DNA of 64,000 bases from Pseudomonas sessilinigenes (GTDB taxonomy: Bacteria > Pseudomonadota > Gammaproteobacteria > Pseudomonadales > Pseudomonadaceae). The stretch is taken from positions 1,364,001 to 1,428,000 of the forward strand of contig NZ_CP027706.1 in assembly GCF_003850565.1 (NCBI RefSeq). Direction: 5' to 3'. The notes beneath the pieces were generated by a model. It was not told the DNA's origin. It ran no database searches and was given only the letters and a program-made list of their open reading frames with translations. Positions 16,042 through 25,099 of the stretch are shown piece by piece (within the stretch, counting starts at the first letter, position 1; every line of letters starts with the position of its first letter). The position numbers were made by a program, and so were the translations under genes.

Positions 16042-16752
16042 ATGAGCCATGCGGTTTCCCGTTTGCGCGACCAGCGCATGGCTCGTGTGGTCAAGCCCTT
16101 TTTAGCCAGGGGTTCCCGGGCTGAGCGTTGCCCTCGTTGCCGGGTGATTCCCACTCATTGCCTGTGTGCCTGGCGGCCAAACGTCAGGAGCGATTCGGCC
16201 ATGTGCCTGATCATGCACGATGTCGAACCGCTCAAACCGAGCAATACCGGTTGGCTGATTGCCGATGTGGTCACCGATACCTCGGCCTTTCACTGGTCAC
16301 GTACCGAGGTCGATCCGCAATTGCTGGCCTTGCTCGCCGATCCGCAATGGCAGCCCTATATCGTGTTCCCGGGAGAGTTCGTGGCCCCTGAGCGAGTCGT
16401 CAGCGAGGTCAGCCGGGAAGAGGGCAAGCGTCCGTTGTTCATCCTGCTGGACGCGACCTGGAGCGAGGCGCGGAAGATGTTCCGCAAGAGTCCTTACCTG
16501 GAGCACTTGCCGGTCTTGAGCCTTTCGTCCGAAAAGCTCTCGCGCTACAAGCTACGGCGTTCCAAGCGTGATGATCATTTCTGCACCGCGGAAGTTGCAG
16601 CCTTGTGCCTGGAGTTGGCGGGGGATGAGCAGGTCAGCCAGGTCCTGGATGCCTACCTTGATGTATTCAGCACCCATTACCTGTCAGCGAAGTTCCAGAA
16701 AGCGATCGACCCGGATGATGAGGTTCACACTCGACTCAAGCCTTTTGTGTAG
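16042..16752 (+). CDS. tapT: tRNA-uridine aminocarboxypropyltransferase (DTW domain, TapT)
   Basis: A 236-residue DTW-domain protein that adds the 3-amino-3-carboxypropyl group of SAM to a uridine of tRNA (acp3U47). Seen: N-terminal zinc-like CPRCRVIPTHCLCAW (Cys cluster), HDVEPLKPSNTGWLI, and the family motif LLDATWSEARKMFRKS. The C-terminal helix region has TAEVAALCLELAG. Start ATG 16042 is chosen; ATG 16078 (MARVVKPFL) is an alternative. It converges with the EamA exporter gene, the two overlapping by 17 bases. Confidence 0.88.
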   Translation: MSHAVSRLRDQRMARVVKPFLARGSRAERCPRCRVIPTHCLCAWRPNVRSDSAMCLIMHDVEPLKPSNTGWLIADVVTDTSAFHWSRTEVDPQLLALLADPQWQPYIVFPGEFVAPERVVSEVSREEGKRPLFILLDATWSEARKMFRKSPYLEHLPVLSLSSEKLSRYKLRRSKRDDHFCTAEVAALCLELAGDEQVSQVLDAYLDVFSTHYLSAKFQKAIDPDDEVHTRLKPFV

Positions 16753-17644
16753 AGCTGCCTGCCTGGGATGGTTTTTGTGGCCATAGCTGGGCAACCAGCA
16801 TTCCGCTGAGCATCAAGGCGCAACCCATGTAGCCGCGCATTTGCAGGGACTCATCCAGCAACCAGGCTCCGGCGATGGCGGCGAATACCGCTTCCAGGGA
16901 CAGGATGATGGCCGCGTGGGAGGCGATGGCGTGCTTCTGGGCGATGACTTGCAGGGTGTAGCCGATGCCAACGGCAACGACGCCACCATAGAGAATGGCC
17001 GGACCGGCACCGACGATGGCCGGCCAATGGATCGGCTCAAGGCACAGGGCAAGGGTCAGGCTCGCTGCCGAGCAGGTGGCAAATTGCAGGAAGGCCAGGC
17101 GGATCGGGTCATGCCGGCTGGCGAACAGGCCTACCAGGATCACGTGCCCACCCCAGACGAAAGCCCCGATCAGCTGCAACCAGTCTCCGGAGGCGACATG
17201 GAAACCCTCGCCGACACTCAGGAGGAACATGCCCACCACCGCCAGCACCGCCCCAAGCCAGGTGCCCAGTGCAGTCCTGTGGCCAAGCAACAGGCCCAGT
17301 AGCGGCACTACAATGACGTAGAGACCGGTAATGAATCCGGCATTGGTGACGCTGGTGAACATCAGCCCGACTTGTTGCAGGTTGATTCCCAGGGCCAGGG
17401 CCAGCCCCATGAGCATGCCCCCCCTTAATAGGCCCGGGGTAAGAAAGGGTTCGGCTGGGCGATCGGTTGCAGGCCTACGTAGCACCAGCGGTAAAAGGCA
17501 AAGTGAGCCCAAGGCAAAACGCAAGCCGGAATAAAGGAAGGGACCGATGTGATTCATGCCGGAGGTTTGTGCGACAAAAGCCGAACCCCAGATCACTGCG
17601 GTAATCAGCATCAGGACATCGGCACGCAAGGCTTGTTTGCGCAT
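16736..17644 (-). CDS. EamA/DMT-family exporter
   Basis: A 302-residue inner-membrane protein with about ten hydrophobic helices in two EamA repeats. Seen: LMLITAVIWGSAFVAQTSGM at the start, GVVAVGIGYTLQVIAQKHA and ILSLEAVFAAIAGAWLLDE in the second repeat, standard for drug/metabolite transporters. Start ATG 17644 gives a normal membrane-leading MRKQALRAD; upstream in-frame codons only lengthen it. Substrate unknown. Converges with tapT. Confidence 0.88.
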   Translation of the reverse strand: MRKQALRADVLMLITAVIWGSAFVAQTSGMNHIGPFLYSGLRFALGSLCLLPLVLRRPATDRPAEPFLTPGLLRGGMLMGLALALGINLQQVGLMFTSVTNAGFITGLYVIVVPLLGLLLGHRTALGTWLGAVLAVVGMFLLSVGEGFHVASGDWLQLIGAFVWGGHVILVGLFASRHDPIRLAFLQFATCSAASLTLALCLEPIHWPAIVGAGPAILYGGVVAVGIGYTLQVIAQKHAIASHAAIILSLEAVFAAIAGAWLLDESLQMRGYMGCALMLSGMLVAQLWPQKPSQAGSSTQKA

Positions 17645-17881
17645 GGGAGCTCTCTTATTAGTTAGCGGGCCAAGATGCCGCAAAGCTTGAAACTTGACCA
17701 CCCCGGCTTCGCTGGGCATGCTTGGCGCCGGTTAGGGCGCCAGCGCTGTTTGAACCGCCTTTTTACTCAGGCTTTTCGCGGCGTTCTTGCTCTTTGGGTA
17801 CCGCATTCTGGCGAGTACCCTGATTGTTTTGGCCTGGGCTGAATGTATCGGCCCAGCCATGAAAACAGGATCATCTGAAAA

Positions 17882-18532
17882 ATGGCCACATACGAAATCC
17901 TGATTGCCGATGACCACCCGCTTTTTCGCAGTGCGCTGCACCAGGCCGTTACCTTGGGCCTGGGGCCTGATGTGCGACTGGTAGAGGTGGCGAGCATCGC
18001 CGAACTGGAAACCCGCCTTACCGAAAAAGCCGATTGGGACCTGGTCCTTCTGGACCTGAACATGCCCGGCGCCTATGGCTTTTCCGGGTTGGTGCTACTG
18101 CGAGGCCAGTACCCGCAGATTCCGGTTGTGATGGTCTCGGCCCAGGAAGAAGCATCCGTCATGGTCCGTTCCCGCGAGTTCGGTGCCAGTGGCTTCATTC
18201 CCAAATCCAGCTCCCTGGAGGTTATCCAGCAAGCCGTGCGCAACGTGCTGGATGGTGATGTCTGGTGGCCGCCGCAAGCCTTCGAAGAAGTCAGCGTCTC
18301 GGAAGAGGCCAAGGCCGCTAGCGAAGGCCTGGCGAGCCTGACGCCCCAGCAGTTCCGGGTTCTGACCATGGTGTGCGAAGGTTTGCTGAACAAGCAGATC
18401 GCTTATGAGTTGAGTGTGTCGGAGGCGACGATCAAGGCCCATGTGACCGCGATCTTTCGTAAGCTGGGGGTTCGTACCCGTACCCAGGCTGCTTTGCTCC
18501 TGCAACAACTTGAGTCAATTTCCGGTCATTGA
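17882..18532 (+). CDS. erdR: LuxR-type response regulator ErdR
   Basis: A 216-residue two-domain regulator. Residues 1-120 are a receiver with acidic D10/D11, phospho-acceptor D58 (LVLLDLNMPG), and K near 108 (GFIPKSSS). Residues ~150-210 are a LuxR/FixJ helix-turn-helix (LTPQQFRVLTMVCEGLLNKQIA, then SVSEATIKAHVTAIFRKLGV). It matches ErdR, which controls ethanol/acetate and pyrroloquinoline-dependent alcohol metabolism in pseudomonads. Adjacent dgkA is also its neighbour in P. aeruginosa (PA3604-PA3603). No sensor kinase gene is beside it. Confidence 0.9.
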   Translation: MATYEILIADDHPLFRSALHQAVTLGLGPDVRLVEVASIAELETRLTEKADWDLVLLDLNMPGAYGFSGLVLLRGQYPQIPVVMVSAQEEASVMVRSREFGASGFIPKSSSLEVIQQAVRNVLDGDVWWPPQAFEEVSVSEEAKAASEGLASLTPQQFRVLTMVCEGLLNKQIAYELSVSEATIKAHVTAIFRKLGVRTRTQAALLLQQLESISGH

Positions 18533-18606
18533 TCGGCGGTTCGTTCACGCTTTTTTGACTTTTGTTGAACTAGTTTCCTCACTCCTTCTTTTCAGTTGCT
18601 CTGCTT

Positions 18607-18969
18607 ATGTCGCCTTTCAAAGGTCAAACCGGTCTTAAACGTATCCTCAATGCCGCAGGTTATTCCTTCGATGGCTTGCGCGCGGCTTTCACAGGCGAGG
18701 CGGCCTTTCGGCAGCTGGTACTGCTCAATGTGATCCTCGTCCCCCTGAGCTTCCTGCTCAACGTCAGCCGGGTCGAGCGGGCGTTGTTGATCGCCGTGTG
18801 CCTGCTGGCGCTGATCGTGGAACTGCTCAACTCGGCGGTAGAAGCGGCCATCGACCGGATTTCCCTGGATCGTCACCCCTTGTCGAAGAACGCCAAGGAT
18901 ATGGGCAGCGCCGCGCAGTTCGTCGCCCTGAGCATGATCACGATCGTCTGGGCGGTCATCCTGATCTAG
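18607..18969 (+). CDS. dgkA: Diacylglycerol kinase
   Basis: A 120-residue inner-membrane enzyme that phosphorylates diacylglycerol to phosphatidate, recycling lipid left by membrane-derived glucan and lipid A modification. Three transmembrane helices and the signature ELLNSAVEAAIDRIS with its metal/ATP-binding Glu are present; the N-terminal amphipathic segment GLKRILNAAGYSFDGLRAAF is typical. It overlaps the convergent finR stop by 4 bases. Confidence 0.95.
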   Translation: MSPFKGQTGLKRILNAAGYSFDGLRAAFTGEAAFRQLVLLNVILVPLSFLLNVSRVERALLIAVCLLALIVELLNSAVEAAIDRISLDRHPLSKNAKDMGSAAQFVALSMITIVWAVILI

Positions 18970-19892
18970 GGAATGCTTGGCAGGACGATCTCGTCGCTGC
19001 GTCGCACGCCTGCCGTGAACGAACGGCACAGCTCCAGGAACTCACGCATGGCCGAGGTCTGGTATTTCTGCTTGTGCCAGATGAAGTAGAACTGCCGGGC
19101 CAGGTCCAGGCCCGGTGTCTCCACCGGTACCAGGCTGCCGCGACGAAACGCATCGCGCAGCGCCAGCCGGGAAATACAGCCAATCCCCAATCCTGATTCC
19201 ACGGCGCGCTTGATGGCCTCGGTGTGTTCGAGCTCCAGGCGAATATTCAGCGCACTACGGTGGTGACGCATGGCCTGGTCGAAGGTCAGGCGTGTTCCCG
19301 AACCCTGTTCGCGAAGGATCCAGGCTTCGCGAGTCAGCTCCTCCATGGTGGCGTGGCCGCGTTTGGCCAAGGGGTGTTGCGGTGCGCAGAACACCACCAG
19401 CTCGTCCTCGACCCAGCTTTGCACTTCGATGTCCGGGTGATTGCAGTCGCCTTCGATTAGACCCAGATCAATTTCGTAGTGGGCAACCTGTTGCACGATA
19501 TGCGCAGTGTTCTGCACATGGAGCTTGACCTGACTCTCCGGGTGCACCTGCATGAAGCTGCCGATCAGCAGGGTTGCCAGGTAGTTGCCGATGGTCAGGG
19601 TCGCGCCCACCGACAGCGAGCCGAAGCCGGACTTGCCATTGAGCAGGTCTTCGATTTCCTTGGCCTGGTCCAGCAGCGCCACGGCCTGGGGCAGCAATTG
19701 CTTGCCCAAGGCATTGAGACTCAGGCGCTTGCCCGCCCGGTCGAACAATTGGCAACTGGACTGGCGCTCGAGTTCGGTGATCGAGGTACTCGCCGCCGAT
19801 TGCGACAGGGCCAATAGCCCGGCAGCCCGGGAAACGCTCTCTTGCTGGGCGACGGCGACGAAGACTTGGAGTTGACGGATAGTGAATCGCAT
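18966..19892 (-). CDS. finR: LysR-type regulator FinR
   Basis: A 308-residue LysR protein: N-terminal winged helix (MRFTIRQLQVFVAVAQQESV; SAASTSITELERQ) and a C-terminal substrate-binding-like domain (residues ~95-300). Divergent from fpr, as FinR is in P. putida, where it activates fprA in response to superoxide and sulfite. Start ATG 19892 begins the standard LysR opening; the longer frame upstream runs into the shared promoter. The gene is convergent with dgkA. Confidence 0.88.
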   Translation of the reverse strand: MRFTIRQLQVFVAVAQQESVSRAAGLLALSQSAASTSITELERQSSCQLFDRAGKRLSLNALGKQLLPQAVALLDQAKEIEDLLNGKSGFGSLSVGATLTIGNYLATLLIGSFMQVHPESQVKLHVQNTAHIVQQVAHYEIDLGLIEGDCNHPDIEVQSWVEDELVVFCAPQHPLAKRGHATMEELTREAWILREQGSGTRLTFDQAMRHHRSALNIRLELEHTEAIKRAVESGLGIGCISRLALRDAFRRGSLVPVETPGLDLARQFYFIWHKQKYQTSAMREFLELCRSFTAGVRRSDEIVLPSIP

Positions 19893-20011
19893 ATCGATAT
19901 AACCGATAACCCTTATCTTAATAATCCAGTTAACAGATATTGTCGCCGCCATTAGAATGCTGTGCAATTGCGCTCATGGTCAGCGCAGGCAATTTCTAGG
20001 AGTCCCCGTAC
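19893..20011. promoter_or_regulatory. Divergent finR-fpr promoter region
   Basis: A 119-base AT-rich gap between two divergent genes, where FinR should bind. It holds the partial inverted repeat CGATATAACCGATAACCCTTAT around 19895-19916 and an AAGGAG-type site is not evident; fpr has TAGGAG at 19998-20003. Exact operator not resolved. Confidence 0.45.
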
Positions 20012-20791
20012 ATGAGCAACATGAACCACGAGCGTGTCCTCAGTGTTCATCACTGGAACGACACTCTGTTCAGCTTCAAGTGCACCCGCGATCCGGGCCT
20101 GCGCTTCGAGAACGGTCAGTTCGTGATGATCGGCCTGCAACAGCCCAACGGCCGTCCGCTTATGCGTGCCTACTCCATTGCCAGCCCGAACTGGGAAGAG
20201 CATCTCGAATTCTTCAGCATCAAGGTTCCTGACGGTCCGCTGACTTCCCAGCTGCAGCACCTGAAGGAAGGCGACGAGATCATCATCAGCAAGAAGCCAA
20301 CCGGTACCCTGGTACTGGATGACCTGAAGCCAGGCAAGCACCTCTACCTGCTCAGCACCGGTACCGGCCTGGCACCGTTCATGAGCGTAATCCAGGATCC
20401 GGAAACCTACGAGCGTTTCGAAAAAGTGATCCTGTGCCACGGCGTACGCTACGTCAATGAAGTCGCCTACCGCGAGTTCATCACCGAGCACCTGCCGCAG
20501 AACGAGTTCTTCGGCGAGGCCCTGCGCGAGAAGCTGATCTACTACCCCACCGTGACTCGCGAGCCATTCGAGAACGAAGGCCGCCTGACCGACCTGATGC
20601 GCAGCGGCAAGCTGTTCCGGGATATCGGCCTGCCGCCGATCAACCCTCAGGACGACCGCGCCATGCTGTGTGGCAGCCCGAGCATGCTGGATGAAACCAG
20701 CGAAGTGCTCAACAGCTTCGGCCTGACCGTCTCGCCACGCATGCGTGAGCCAGGCGACTACCTGATCGAGCGCGCTTTCGTCGAGAAGTAA
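20012..20791 (+). CDS. fpr: Ferredoxin-NADP+ reductase
   Basis: A 259-residue FAD flavoprotein that exchanges electrons between NADPH and ferredoxin/flavodoxin, supplying oxidative-stress repair of Fe-S enzymes. Seen: the FAD motif RAYSIASPN at residues 52-60, KPTGTLVLDDLKPG, and the NADP-binding STGTGLAPFMSV. The C-terminal region ends LIERAFVEK as in pseudomonad Fpr. Divergent partner of finR; a strong hairpin terminator follows. Confidence 0.95.
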   Translation: MSNMNHERVLSVHHWNDTLFSFKCTRDPGLRFENGQFVMIGLQQPNGRPLMRAYSIASPNWEEHLEFFSIKVPDGPLTSQLQHLKEGDEIIISKKPTGTLVLDDLKPGKHLYLLSTGTGLAPFMSVIQDPETYERFEKVILCHGVRYVNEVAYREFITEHLPQNEFFGEALREKLIYYPTVTREPFENEGRLTDLMRSGKLFRDIGLPPINPQDDRAMLCGSPSMLDETSEVLNSFGLTVSPRMREPGDYLIERAFVEK

Positions 20792-20810
20792 GCACCCGTA
20801 TCAGATAAAA

Positions 20811-20847
20811 AGCCCGCGTTGCCTTTCCAGGCAACGCGGGCTTTTTT
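20811..20847 (+). terminator. fpr rho-independent terminator (bidirectional)
   Basis: GCCCGCGTTGCCT pairs with AGGCAACGCGGGC (20812-20824 / 20829-20841, 13-bp stem, 4-base loop) with AAAAA before and TTTTTT after, so it can stop both fpr and the convergent trmO. Confidence 0.92.
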
Positions 20848-20858
20848 GTTTTCGGGTT

Positions 20859-21554
20859 TCAGTTGGCGGGCACGGCTTCCAGCACCCGGATTAGCCCCGG
20901 CTCGGGGTAATGCCAACGTACGTCCAGGTCCCAGAACTGGGCGCCGTATTCTCGCTCGGGGCCAGGTGTCTGGTAGGCCGGGCGAGGGTCCTGGGCCAGG
21001 CATTGCTCGATCAGCTCCACCAACGGTTCCTGAAGTCGCAGGGCGTGCATCTTCGCCTGCTCCAATGCCTGGTCTTGCCATTGCACTGGAATGAGCTGCG
21101 GCGCGGCGCTGGCGATCTCGTTGTAGGCCCCGCTGACGATGTCGGCATAGGGCACGTAGGGCTTGATGTCCAGGATGGGCGTGCCATCGAGCAGGTCGAT
21201 GCCGGAAATCCACAGGCGTCCCGCTTCGACCTTGTCCAGCTTGACCACCGACTGGCCGATGCCATTGGGCCTGTGGGTGGCTCTTGTGGCGAAGACGCCC
21301 ATGGACTTGTTGCCCCCGAGGCGCGGTGGGCGCACCTTGAGCCGGGGTTTGTCTTCCAGGGCCTGGTGGAACAGGAATAGCAGCCAGACGTGGCTGACCT
21401 GCTCCAGGCCCTGCACCGCCTCACCTTGATCGAAGGGCGCCACCAGTTCCAGTACGCCGCGGGCCGCCGGGGCCAGTTGCGGTTGGCGTGGAATGGCGAA
21501 CTTCTCCTTGAAGCAGGAGCGCACGAAGCCGATGGGGGAGACGCTGTAGGCCAT
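20859..21554 (-). CDS. trmO: tRNA m6t6A37 methyltransferase TrmO
   Basis: A 231-residue SAM-dependent enzyme that N6-methylates the t6A at position 37 of some tRNAs. Seen: SPIGFVRSCFKEKFAIPRQP, then SHVWLLFLFHQALEDKPRLKV and FATRATHRPNGIGQSVVKL, the conserved N-terminal beta-barrel blocks, and IDLLDGTPILDIKPYVPYAD. The C-terminal half carries the TrmO-specific extension. First gene of a minus-strand group with the DUF1456 gene 12 bases upstream, so the two may share a transcript. Confidence 0.92.
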   Translation of the reverse strand: MAYSVSPIGFVRSCFKEKFAIPRQPQLAPAARGVLELVAPFDQGEAVQGLEQVSHVWLLFLFHQALEDKPRLKVRPPRLGGNKSMGVFATRATHRPNGIGQSVVKLDKVEAGRLWISGIDLLDGTPILDIKPYVPYADIVSGAYNEIASAAPQLIPVQWQDQALEQAKMHALRLQEPLVELIEQCLAQDPRPAYQTPGPEREYGAQFWDLDVRWHYPEPGLIRVLEAVPAN

Positions 21555-21566
21555 GGTCCGGGAAGC

Positions 21567-22028
21567 TCAGCCGCGTACGCGCAGGGTCAGGCCCTTGAGG
21601 AAGTTGCGCAGCAACTGGTCGCCGCAAGGACGGTAGTTGTTGTGGCCGAACTTGCGAAACAGTGCGCTCAGCTCGGGCTTGGATACCGGGAAGTTGGCAG
21701 CCTTGAGCACAGCGTGCAGGTCATCTTCCTTGAGTTCGAAGGCGACGCGCAGTTTCTTCAGGATGATGTTGTTGGTCACTGGCAGTTCGACAGGCAGCGG
21801 CGGGCGGCTTTCGTCCTTGCCCCGCTTGAAGATCACCAGGCCATCGAGGAAATACGCCATGACCTCGTCAGGGCAATGCACGAAACCTTCTTCCTCGTCT
21901 TTCTTCAGGTAGCTGACGATCTGTTCCAGGCTGACGTCGAAGCCGGTGAGCTTGATGATCTCGACGACTTTCTTGTCGCTGATATCGAGCATGTAGCGCA
22001 CGCTGCGCAGTACATCGTTATGAATCAT
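21567..22028 (-). CDS. DUF1456 (YehS-like) protein
   Basis: A 153-residue protein built of two similar halves (NDVLRSVRYMLDISDKKVVE and NNIILKKLRVAFELKEDDLH), the hallmark of DUF1456. Start ATG 22028 matches family members; the longer frame upstream reads through the pseudouridine-synthase gene end. No enzymatic motif is evident and the family role is unknown. It lies between that gene and trmO on the same strand, so co-expression with RNA-modification genes is suggested by order alone. Confidence 0.85.
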   Translation of the reverse strand: MIHNDVLRSVRYMLDISDKKVVEIIKLTGFDVSLEQIVSYLKKDEEEGFVHCPDEVMAYFLDGLVIFKRGKDESRPPLPVELPVTNNIILKKLRVAFELKEDDLHAVLKAANFPVSKPELSALFRKFGHNNYRPCGDQLLRNFLKGLTLRVRG

Positions 22029-22089
22029 GTTGGGGTCCTGGTCTATGCGCATGGAGCGCCCGCGCAAGGGCACGGGGCAGGGAAGGCGT

Positions 22090-22800
22090 TCAGAATTTCT
22101 CTTTGGTCGACAGGTAGCGCCACTGGCCCAATGGCACCTTGCCAATGGACACGCCACCGACACGAATACGGCGCATGGCCACGACCTTGAGGCCGACGGC
22201 CTGGCAGAGCAGGGCGATCATCCCGGGCTGAGGGTTCTTCAGGGCGAATCGCAGGCGGTTTTCACTCTGCCAGCTGGCTTTCACCGCAGGCAGCTCGCGA
22301 CCCTTGTAGCTCAGGCCGTGGCTCAGGCGATTGAGGCCATGCTCGATCATTTGCCCGGAAACCTCCACCACATACTCCTGCTCGATCCTGGCGGCATCGG
22401 CGGTGAGCTTGCGCAGCACTCGCCAATCCTGGGTGAACACCAGCAGGCCACTGGCGTCCGCCTGCAGGTCCTCACTGGCGCTCAGGCGCACGAAGTGCCC
22501 ACGCAGCGGACGCTTGCCGAAGCGGTGTTCATCCGACAGGCTGGCGGCATTGATCGAGAGCCGGGCGCTGTCCAGATCCTGGCCAGCCGGTACGTTGAGC
22601 AGGATGGTGACCGGTTCCGGTGCCGTGGCTTTGGCTTCGGGGTCTAGCGCTACCTTTTGTGTTCCGACCTTGAACTGTGGCTCATCGATGACTTCACCAT
22701 CCACGGTGACCCAGCCACCTTCGATGAACAGTTCGGCCTCCCGGCGGGAGCAGCCAACCAGTTCGATAAGGCGTTTGGAAAGGCGAATCGGGTCAGTCAT
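22090..22800 (-). CDS. S4-domain pseudouridine synthase homologue lacking catalytic Asp
   Basis: A 236-residue protein of the RsuA/RluB/RluF class: N-terminal S4 domain (LSKRLIELVGCSRREAELFIEGG, residues ~7-30) and a pseudouridine synthase fold with YVVEVSG and KNPQPGMI. Family members carry GRLDxxTxGLL; here the aligned block is ASEDLQADASGLLVFTQD, with Gln113 at the catalytic Asp. If the alignment is right the enzyme would be inactive as a synthase and may only bind RNA. Start ATG 22800. Confidence 0.82.
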   Translation of the reverse strand: MTDPIRLSKRLIELVGCSRREAELFIEGGWVTVDGEVIDEPQFKVGTQKVALDPEAKATAPEPVTILLNVPAGQDLDSARLSINAASLSDEHRFGKRPLRGHFVRLSASEDLQADASGLLVFTQDWRVLRKLTADAARIEQEYVVEVSGQMIEHGLNRLSHGLSYKGRELPAVKASWQSENRLRFALKNPQPGMIALLCQAVGLKVVAMRRIRVGGVSIGKVPLGQWRYLSTKEKF

Positions 22801-22882
22801 GACGCAAACCATTGCAAAAGAGGGCGACTATTGTACCTGCCTGGCGTCGGTTAATCGCGAGTCCATTTGCGGGCTGTGGCCA

Positions 22883-23356
22883 TTAGCCGCGTCCGACCTG
22901 CAACTGCGCAGGTTTCAGGCGCATGTGCAGCAGGGGATAGGGCTGGCCCATGCCGTCCTGCGCCGAACGCCCGACGATCTCGAAGCCCTGCTTGAAGTAG
23001 AAGCCCAGGGCCTGGGGGTTCTGCTCATTGACGTCCAGTTGCCGGGCATTCAGGTGCTCCACGGCATAGTTCAGCAACTGTCGCCCCAGGCCCAGGCCGC
23101 GGTGGGCGGGATGGATGAACAGCATTTCGACCTTGCCTGCCGCGACGCCGGCGAAACCGGTGATGCGTTGCCGCTGGTCGCGGGTGCAGATCAGCATCAC
23201 GGCATCCAGGTAGCGGGTCAGCACCAGCTTTCGCAGTTGCTCGATGTAGCTGTCGGGAAGAAAGTCGTGGGTGGCACGTACGGAGGCTTCCCAGACCTGG
23301 GTCAGTTCTGCGTAGTCACTGAATTTCGGAGTCTGGATGACCGAATGTTGGCGCAT
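22883..23356 (-). CDS. GNAT-family acetyltransferase
   Basis: A 157-residue GNAT protein. Seen: the acetyl-CoA-binding V-x-x-x-R-G-x-G block as EMLFIHPAHRGLGLGRQLL, and LDVNEQNPQALGFYFKQGFE with the usual C-terminal N-x-x-A-x-x-x-Y. Start ATG 23356 has AGGAGC upstream. Substrate cannot be told from the sequence; the nearest known relatives modify small molecules or N-termini. Confidence 0.88.
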   Translation of the reverse strand: MRQHSVIQTPKFSDYAELTQVWEASVRATHDFLPDSYIEQLRKLVLTRYLDAVMLICTRDQRQRITGFAGVAAGKVEMLFIHPAHRGLGLGRQLLNYAVEHLNARQLDVNEQNPQALGFYFKQGFEIVGRSAQDGMGQPYPLLHMRLKPAQLQVGRG

Positions 23357-23411
23357 GCCGCCTGCTCCTGGGTTAAGGATTGACGCGTAGTCCAGAGCAA
23401 ACGATAGACCC

Positions 23412-23459
23412 AAAAAAGCCCCGCATCTCGTCGCGAGAGCGGGGCTCGGCAGTTTTTTT
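23412..23459 (-). terminator. rimO rho-independent terminator
   Basis: GCCCCGC-ATCTCGTCGCGAGA-GCGGGGC at 23418-23445 (outer 7-bp stem plus an inner CTCG/CGAG) with the A tract 23412-23417, which is a T tract for minus-strand rimO transcripts; the T tract at 23453-23459 would also serve plus-strand reading. Confidence 0.88.
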
Positions 23460-23464
23460 ACGCC

Positions 23465-24802
23465 TTACAGGATCTGGGCCCAGAGATCGTACTCGTCGGC
23501 GTCGGTCACCCGGCAGCGGACCTTGTCGCCCGGCTTCAGGTGGCTGGCATTGTCGATGAACACGTTGCCGTCGATCTCAGGGGCATCGAAGAAGCAGCGG
23601 CCTACGGCGCCTTGCTCGTCGACTTCGTCGATCAGTACTTCGATTTCCTTGCCGACGCGCTGTTGCAGGCGCGCCGAGCTGATTTCCTGCTGGTGCGCCA
23701 TGAAGCGCTCCCAACGATCCTGCTTGACGTCGTCCGGCACCACTTCCAGGTCCAGGTCGTTGGCCGGGGCGCCTTCTACCGGCGAGTACTGGAAGCAGCC
23801 GACGCGGTCCAGCTGGGCCTCGGTCAGCCAGTCCAGCAGGTACTGGAAGTCTTCCTCGGTTTCGCCGGGGAAACCGACGATGAAGGTGGAGCGGATGATC
23901 AGCTCGGGGCAGATCTCGCGCCAGGCCTTGATGCGGGCCAAGGTCTTGTCTTCGAAGGCCGGGCGCTTCATGGCCTTGAGCACTTTCGGGCTGGCGTGCT
24001 GGAACGGGATGTCCAGGTACGGCAGGATCTTGCCGGCGGCCATCAGTGGGATCAACTCGTCGACGTGCGGATACGGGTAGACATAGTGCAGGCGGACCCA
24101 GACGCCCAGGGTGCTCAGGGCTTCGCAGAGTTCGGTCATGCGGGTCTTGACCGGTGCGCCGTTCCAGAAACCGGTGCGGTACTTGACGTCGACGCCATAG
24201 GCGCTGGTGTCCTGGGAAATCACCAGCAGTTCCTTGACCCCGGACTTGACCAGGCGCTGGGCCTCGTCAAGCACGTCGCCCACCGGGCGGCTGACCAGCT
24301 TGCCGCGCATCGACGGGATGATGCAGAAGCTGCAGCTGTGGTTGCAGCCTTCGGAAATCTTCAGGTAGGCGTAGTGCCGTGGGGTCAGCTTGATACCTTG
24401 TGGCGGCACCAGGTCGATCAGCGGGTTGTGGTCCTGCTTGGGCGGTACCACTTCATGCACGGCGCTGACGACCTGTTCGTACTGCTGTGGTCCGGTTACA
24501 GCCAGCACGCTGGGGTGCACATCACGGATATTGCCTTCTTCCACGCCCATGCAGCCGGTCACGATGACCTTGCCGTTTTCCTTGATCGCTTCGCCGATCA
24601 CTTCCAGGGATTCGGCCTTGGCCGAGTCGATGAAGCCGCAAGTGTTGACCACCACGACGTCGGCGTCCTGGTAGGTGGACACCACGTCATAACCTTCCAT
24701 GCGCAGTTGAGTGAGGATGCGCTCGGAGTCGACCAGAGCCTTGGGGCAACCCAGGGAAACGAAGCCGACCTTGGGGTTGGCTGGCGCAGTAGGGGTGGAC
24801 AT
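23465..24802 (-). CDS. rimO: Ribosomal protein S12 methylthiotransferase RimO
   Basis: A 445-residue radical-SAM enzyme that methylthiolates Asp89 of ribosomal protein S12. Seen: N-terminal UPF0004 domain with [17 protein letters not shown] and [15 protein letters not shown] (Cys ligands of the auxiliary cluster), the radical-[11 protein letters not shown] site, and a C-terminal TRAM domain ending [15 protein letters not shown]. Start ATG 24802 gives the family-standard [17 protein letters not shown]. Followed by a strong terminator. Confidence 0.97.
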   Translation of the reverse strand: MSTPTAPANPKVGFVSLGCPKALVDSERILTQLRMEGYDVVSTYQDADVVVVNTCGFIDSAKAESLEVIGEAIKENGKVIVTGCMGVEEGNIRDVHPSVLAVTGPQQYEQVVSAVHEVVPPKQDHNPLIDLVPPQGIKLTPRHYAYLKISEGCNHSCSFCIIPSMRGKLVSRPVGDVLDEAQRLVKSGVKELLVISQDTSAYGVDVKYRTGFWNGAPVKTRMTELCEALSTLGVWVRLHYVYPYPHVDELIPLMAAGKILPYLDIPFQHASPKVLKAMKRPAFEDKTLARIKAWREICPELIIRSTFIVGFPGETEEDFQYLLDWLTEAQLDRVGCFQYSPVEGAPANDLDLEVVPDDVKQDRWERFMAHQQEISSARLQQRVGKEIEVLIDEVDEQGAVGRCFFDAPEIDGNVFIDNASHLKPGDKVRCRVTDADEYDLWAQIL

Positions 24803-25099
24803 GTCTAACCTCGGTATAGGTGTCTGGCCGCTCGGCGATCTGGATGGATGCGCTGGCGGTGAACGGGCGCTTTGGGCGCCTCTGATCAAAAAGTGCGCAA
24901 TTCTAGCGATGAGCAGCGCACTTGACCAGCTTTATGCGGGGAAATACGACGAGTGCTGCGCTATGCTTCGCGCCGTTGCATGCATGAGAATTCTTGCAGT
25001 CAATCAAACGTCTGTAACAACAAGTAAAGCCGCACATGCTGCAATACCAAAGCATAGCGTTTCATTCTAAAAAGCCGGGTCTGGAATCAGGAGTATTGG

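Noticed and set aside
23540..24808. Open frame of ~420 codons antisense to rimO
   Set aside because: Codon-shadow of rimO, which has all radical-SAM and TRAM motifs.
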